From: Modestobacter sp.
Lineage (GTDB): Bacteria > Actinomycetota > Actinomycetes > Mycobacteriales > Geodermatophilaceae
Direction: 5' to 3'
NCBI GenBank assembly: GCA_025965635.1
Contig: JAOPWO010000063.1
Span: 1-5,692 of the forward strand
Length of the DNA stretch: 5,692 bases
The position numbers and the translations under genes are program-made. Shown here piece after piece: positions 4,722 to 5,692 of the stretch (its first letter is position 1; every line of letters starts with the position of its first letter). The notes beneath the pieces are model-generated. The model was not told the DNA's origin. It was given only the letters and a program-made list of their open reading frames with translations, and searched no databases.

Positions 4722-5692
4722 GTGACCAGTCCGTCCTCTCCCGAGTCGCCGTGGCCGGTGCGCACGGTGGCCCGCAAGGTCGCCGAGTGGATCGGCCGGC
4801 TCGGCGAGGTCTGGGTGGAGGGGCAGGTGGCCCAGCTGTCCCGGCGGGGCAACGCGGCCACCGTCTTCCTCACCCTCCGCGACCCGGCGGCCGACCTCTC
4901 GGTGCCGGTCACCTGCCACCGCGACGTCGCCGACCGGCCCGGGCTGGAGCTGGCCGAGGGCGCTCGCGTCATCGTGCGGGCCCGGCCCGACTACTACGTG
5001 GCCCGCGGCTCGTTCTCGTTGCGGGCCACCGAGATCCGGGCCGTCGGCCTCGGTGAGCTGCTCGCCCGGATCGAGCGGATCCGCCGGCTGCTGGCCGCCG
5101 AGGGCCTGTTCGACGCCGTCCGCAAGCGACCGCTGCCCTTCGCCCCCGCGGTGGTGGGCGTCATCACCGGCCGGGACAGTGCCGCCGAGCGCGACGTCCT
5201 GGTCACCGCCCGGCGGCGCTGGCCGGCCGTGCGCTTCGCGGTGCACAACTGCGCCGTGCAGGGCCCGACCGCGGCCGCCGGGGTGATCGACGGACTGCGG
5301 GAGCTGGACGCCGACCCGACCGTCGAGGTGATCGTCATCGCCCGCGGCGGCGGCTCGGTGGAGGACCTGCTGCCCTTCTCCGACGAGGGCCTGGTCCGGG
5401 CGATCGCCGCCACCCGCACCCCCGTGGTCACCGCGGTGGGCCACGAGACCGACACGACGCTGGTCGACCACGTCGCCGACGTCCGCGCGGCCACGCCCAC
5501 CGACGCCGCGCACCGCGTCGTCCCGGAGATCGGCGAGCAGCGCCGGCTGGTGGACGGGTTGCGGGCCCGGGCCCGGGCGCTGGTCACCGGGCAGCTCGAG
5601 CAGCAGGAACGCTGGCTGGAGTCGGTCCGCAGCCGGCCGGTGCTGGCCGAGCCCGGACGGCTGCTGGCCGGCCGGGCCGACGACGTCGCCGC
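4722..5692 (+). CDS. xseA: Exodeoxyribonuclease VII large subunit (5' part)
   Basis: The first 323 codons are present; the gene continues past the right edge. Exonuclease VII cuts single-stranded DNA from both ends into short oligonucleotides and works as XseA with several XseB subunits. Residues 1-105 form the N-terminal OB-fold (WPVRTVARKVAEWIGRLGEV, VWVEGQ, FLTLRDPAADL). The catalytic domain follows: GLFDAVRKRPLPF (128-140), VITGRDSAAERDVL with D158, VIARGGGSVEDLLPFSDE with R208, and AVGHETDTTLVDHVADVRAATPTDAA with H241 and D244. These line up with the conserved Asp, Arg, His and Asp needed for activity in the E. coli enzyme. The start of the helical region that binds XseB follows. GTG 4722 is preferred because a stop at 4707-4709 closes the frame upstream and the family begins with a short tail before WPVR. 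No clear ribosome site is present. xseB would be expected next. Confidence 0.96.
   Translation, partial: MTSPSSPESPWPVRTVARKVAEWIGRLGEVWVEGQVAQLSRRGNAATVFLTLRDPAADLSVPVTCHRDVADRPGLELAEGARVIVRARPDYYVARGSFSLRATEIRAVGLGELLARIERIRRLLAAEGLFDAVRKRPLPFAPAVVGVITGRDSAAERDVLVTARRRWPAVRFAVHNCAVQGPTAAAGVIDGLRELDADPTVEVIVIARGGGSVEDLLPFSDEGLVRAIAATRTPVVTAVGHETDTTLVDHVADVRAATPTDAAHRVVPEIGEQRRLVDGLRARARALVTGQLEQQERWLESVRSRPVLAEPGRLLAGRADDVA

Noticed and set aside
3722..5056. A 444-codon plus-strand open frame across the lipid-droplet gene, spacer and xseA start
   Set aside because: The product is almost entirely Arg, Gly, Ala and Pro and crosses two real genes in the wrong frame.
1..5692. Searched by eye for tRNA genes, CRISPR repeats, insertion-sequence ends, toxin-antitoxin pairs and phage genes
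   Set aside because: None could be supported; all recognisable genes are core actinobacterial genes and base composition is even throughout.

Overview
This is a very GC-rich chromosomal window. Its G/C-biased third codon positions, weak ribosome sites and gene content point to a high-GC actinobacterium. The XseA, IspH and lipid-droplet-protein sequences and the gene order would fit a member of the Geodermatophilaceae (Blastococcus, Modestobacter or Geodermatophilus type) or a close relative. The family placement is inferred from general resemblance, not from a search.

Layout, left to right: (1) the 3' end of an O6-alkylguanine-DNA alkyltransferase gene with its PCHRV active site (to 163, +). 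(2) A complete rmuC-family gene with an N-terminal membrane anchor (218-1360, +). (3) A 267-base non-coding stretch with a hairpin, a -10-like hexamer and an operator-like inverted repeat. (4) A four-helix membrane protein of the DUF6542 type with a disordered basic N-terminus (1628-2293, +). (5) A 109-base convergent spacer with two hairpins, one of them an 18-bp perfect stem. (6) ispH (2403-3377, -). (7) A 147-base divergent spacer carrying a -10-like element placed for a leaderless ispH transcript. (8) An Rv1109c-like lipid droplet-associated protein with a long acidic linker (3525-4616, +). (9) A 105-base spacer with two inverted repeats. (10) The 5' part of xseA, running off the right edge (from 4722, +).

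The genes are ordinary core genes. IspH makes the C5 isoprenoid precursors. XseA, RmuC and the alkyltransferase act in DNA repair or DNA processing. The DUF6542 and lipid-droplet proteins are poorly characterised companions. The order DUF6542 gene (convergent) - ispH - (divergent) lipid-droplet gene - xseA is, from memory, conserved in mycobacteria around Rv1107c-Rv1111c. The grouping is therefore old synteny and not a recent island. I see no tRNA or rRNA, no CRISPR array, no insertion sequence, no phage gene and no sign of recent transfer. I did not find a convincing new system. The most useful second looks are the leaderless ispH promoter, the convergent hairpins, the start site of the DUF6542 gene and the acidic linker of the lipid-droplet protein.
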